Assembly: GCA_008933995.1 (NCBI GenBank) | Contig: WARS01000038.1 | Coordinates: 4,854,010-4,918,009 of the forward strand | DNA: 64,000 bases | From: Datnioides undecimradiatus | Taxonomy: Eukaryota; Chordata; Actinopteri; Lobotiformes; Datnioididae | Direction: 5' to 3' | In this document: in pieces, positions 61,165 through 64,000 of the stretch | Layout: each line of letters begins with the position of its first letter | Position numbering within the stretch: position 1 is the first letter of the stretch | The notes under the pieces: generated by a model | Told to the model about the DNA's origin: nothing | The model's input: only the letters and a program-made list of their open reading frames with translations | Databases searched by the model: none | Made by a program: the position numbers and the translations under genes

Positions 61165-61180
61165 CATATATATATATATT
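61165..61180. repeat. (AT)n run
   Basis: Seven to eight AT units followed by a GTT run (61183-61192). Confidence 0.9.
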
Positions 61181-61544
61181 TTTGTTGTTGTTGCCTTGGT
61201 GGTGATCCAGGGGCACGAGTAAGACCCAAGCCAGGGCTTAGCCTTTCTGTGTTCTATTACAGAAAATGGACGATCCTATTACATCGCTCATAATCTCACT
61301 GGGGCCAGGCAGGATGCGGGGGGATATCCCATCCACCCCTTCCTCTCCTCTGGCCGGGGGCACAAGCATTGCCCACTGACCTTCTGGAGTCCATTTCCCA
61401 ACAGCAGATCCACTCCAGTAATCATTTCTTTGAGCTGCTGTGGTGCACTGTGCAAAACACACAGCAGATATGATGGGAAATGTAGGACACTCAGAGTTCA
61501 TGTGATGTGTCATGAATAACAAATTGAAAACCAGTTAGCTGCTT

Positions 61545-61640
61545 GTGGAAAGTAACTAAGAACATTTACTCACATGTTGTACAGTTCCACTTTTCTTCGG
61601 TACTTTTTTATGCTACGTTTCAGAGGCAAACAACATCAAA
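61545..61640. repeat. left piece of a split percomorph repeat
   Basis: GTGGAAAGTAACTAAGAACA then TTTACTCAC, TACAGTTCCACTTTT and ACGTTTCAGAGGCAAAC match the left half of the repeat family whose right end is seen at 62496-62614. Confidence 0.45.
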
Positions 61641-62337
61641 CACAGATATAGTTAATTGTTATAAAATGTTCCAGGATGAACTGCGTTGGTAAAGAATGAC
61701 CCAACCAGGAAAGTGGTGTGTAGTTCCCTTGTCAGAAGTTTTCATCAGTGAGATTTCACTCCTTTCATTTAAATTGATTAAACAATTAAACTAATGAGAC
61801 TATTCAGTGTGCAAAGAGGACAAATCGCACAATGTTTCTCAACAAGAGCAAAGCTCGGAGCCGTGGTTCCCAAACTTTTATAGAAGGCCGATGAATATTA
61901 GGCTAAACAATGAATGAAAATTAAGTATGCTCTTGGTAAATCGCATTTCTTTTGTTCTGCTGAAAAGTTAAATTAACTAACATTTAGGTTTTCGCCGACA
62001 ACAAACACACATCTTACATCATGCACTGATTCTGTTTTTCATTTACGTCTCTTAATTGCGTGAAGTATTCAGTATTATGCTGGGGGGTTTTTTCGTCTTG
62101 CGATGGTTCAGCATTCAGGTGTGAGACAATTAGCTTCCCTCCTCCTCGAAAAGCTGCCGGTACTTTCTCACCGCCTGGCCTCGTTTTACTTCTTCTAAAC
62201 AGTCTCCAGTCTGTTATCGCTGAGATGTAACTGCGTCTCTGCGAGCTACAGTCACAAATGTTTCCGCCGCTGCTCTGGCAGTCGTCATTTGTGACTGCTG
62301 TGTAAACTGCAAACTTATATATGGAAAAGAATGTTGG

Positions 62338-62351
62338 GTTACCATGACAAC
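62338..62351. promoter_or_regulatory. X-box-like motif, one mismatch
   Basis: GTTACCATGACAAC differs at one position from the RFX pattern GTTRCC, two bases, RGYAAC. It lies about 2 kb from the perfect site at 60305-60318. Confidence 0.25.
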
Positions 62352-62495
62352 CTGCAACCTTGAGCTACTGTAATCAATCAGTGTGGCAAAATTGCAGATT
62401 GTTGTTTATTTGACTGTTTTGACATGCTTTTAAACACAGTAGGAGATTATAGTTTAGGTAAATTAATAATTGCAGCCCCCTTTCTCTAGTAACAA

Positions 62496-62614
62496 TCTAA
62501 TAATGTGACATTTCATAATATAATAGTCTTGTATACTCTGCTGCTAATACTTTTACTTTTAATACTTTTGTACTTTTACTTGAGTAGGACTTTGAATGCA
62601 GGACTTTTGGGGAT
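62496..62614. repeat. right piece of a split percomorph repeat
   Basis: TACTCTGCTGCTAATACTTT, TACTTTTAATACTTTTGTAC, TTTTACTTGAGTAGGAC and TTTGAATGCAGGACTTTT reproduce the right half of the repeat whose left half is at 61545-61640, about 850 bp upstream. Confidence 0.5.
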
Positions 62615-64000
62615 ACTTATCAATATTTGTTAAGCATCTTAATTCTTTCTAAAGCCTGAAATAGCATGTCTGAAATATGACAGAGAGCCAAGTGATTCCC
62701 AGGGTTGCCCTCCTTACAGTACCAGATGGCATGCTAAATTACATGCGAAACAGGAAAATGAAATGTGAAGTTAATGATGTAAATTTTGGCAGCTTCCAAA
62801 CACGAGCCGGGCCGTGAGATTTGAGAAGGATTAAATTAATTTTGCTTGGAGTTCTAATTAATATATTGGTTTTGTTTTTGTTTTTTTTAAAAAAAGGGCT
62901 GTGATTATGCTCCAATACAAGCAAAAAGAAAAAAAAAGTCTAATCAGATGCTCTGGTGTGTTTTGCACTTTGATTTGATTCAATTTGAGAGTGCTCAGAT
63001 TTTGAGGAACCGTCCTCATAGGCTGGAAAGAAAAGGCTCAGGAAATCCTTAATCAAAGATAATAGCTCCAAATGTTTCTCATGGGGAACGGAGCCTTGTT
63101 TATTCAGTTTCAAACTCCTCAGGCACCTATAAATTATAGATAGAAGGTGCTTTAGCGTCATGATTTAATTATTAGTATTTTCATAATCACACTAACGTGC
63201 TATAATCCTTAAGCAAACTTGTTGAAATAGATGTGGTGTTTATTTCAGCGAGCTCTTCATCTCGCCATTTCTTATTACTTTGGTAATTCTTTATCGCCAC
63301 ATCATGCTGGCAGGCTCCGGTTCATTCTGCTGGATTTCTTCTGCCTTTATTATCACATCTCGTCTAACAACCTGTATATGTTTCATGTGGGGGCTGGATT
63401 GTTGTGATAGCACTCGGCCTTGTCTGTCACCCCCCCTCGCTCTGTGATTATTGGGTGCGTTTGTGTCTCAGGTTGCAATATTGAATGACCCAGTATCACA
63501 GCCCCAAATCAGCAGAAAGCAAGATTTGAATCTTGCAGTATATACCTTTAAGCAGTCGTGAAATGAGGAGAGAAAACTGTCTTTCCATGATCTCCTTTTT
63601 GTTACCTTTTCCGTTGACACGAGTGAATGTTTGTTCTTCAAACCGGCAGAACAGAAAGCGTAGCTCATCCCACCTCATAATCTCTGATGCCCTGCCAGCG
63701 TGCAGCACAACTCTACAGGGAATCAATTAGAAAAACTCGGAAAAAAGCCTTTGATACTAAGTAGGATGACGTTTTTAGGGAAGGGAGAGCATTTCCTGGC
63801 GCAGCTTTGGTGGTGTTAATGTAGAATCAAAAGCTGCAGCTATAAGCCTGTAAAGTCCTCTGAATGTCGAAGGAGCAGCACGAAAAGAAGTTTGTTGCGG
63901 TTTTTCTTTTTTGGCAAGGATCGATGGTGTTTTCAAATGTTAATCAGACAATCAAAGAACAGAGCTATGATTTGAGTAATTCTATAAATTGAGTTTCAGG

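Larger units (their letters stand above)
57616..64000. other. intergenic DNA to the end of the window
   Basis: Holds a TTTA array, an AT run, two X-box-like motifs, and two halves of a dispersed repeat (61545-61640 and 62496-62614). No gene was recognised. Confidence 0.55.

Noticed and set aside
1-64000. CRISPR arrays, operons, prophage or other bacterial systems
   Set aside because: No regularly spaced direct repeats with unique spacers and no bacterial genes; the spliced ncam2 exons show the DNA is vertebrate.

Overview
The window is vertebrate nuclear DNA, most likely from a percomorph (spiny-rayed) teleost. It has small coding exons with GT-AG introns, long AT-rich introns, a 3.1-kb 3' UTR with a poly(A) signal, many microsatellites, and interspersed repeats that I recognise from memory as common in percomorph genomes. 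There is no prokaryotic organisation, CRISPR array, operon or rRNA/tRNA gene.

Positions 1-36,130 hold the 3' part of one plus-strand gene, ncam2 (neural cell adhesion molecule 2; OCAM/RNCAM). Seven coding exons were placed by translation, splice sites and reading phase: the end of Ig domain 5 (123-219), fibronectin type III domain 1 (2181-2354, 4832-4951), FN3 domain 2 (5931-6052, 8248-8422), the transmembrane and juxtamembrane exon (21511-21718), and the last coding exon with the stop (32916-33030). All phases are compatible, giving 336 contiguous residues. The gene starts upstream of the window. The 3' UTR runs to an AATAAA at 36107-36112 and carries five Pumilio-type motifs. The short cytoplasmic exon that mammals have between the transmembrane exon and the last exon was not found; joining the visible exons keeps the frame.

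The introns contain microsatellites, a degenerate 20-bp minisatellite, percomorph repeats, two RFX X-box-like palindromes and possible conserved non-coding blocks.

Positions 36,130-64,000 look intergenic. They hold a 252-bp solo LTR with perfect 5-bp target duplications, foldback and other dispersed repeats, a GC/CpG-rich patch near 51.7-52.0 kb, several AT/homeodomain-motif-rich blocks that resemble enhancers, and a weak candidate for a small unannotated transcription unit (an ETS-site palindrome at 41.26 kb followed by exon-like segments at 41.9 and 44.6 kb). I found no convincing second protein-coding gene. The function of every non-coding block is inference, because no alignment was possible.
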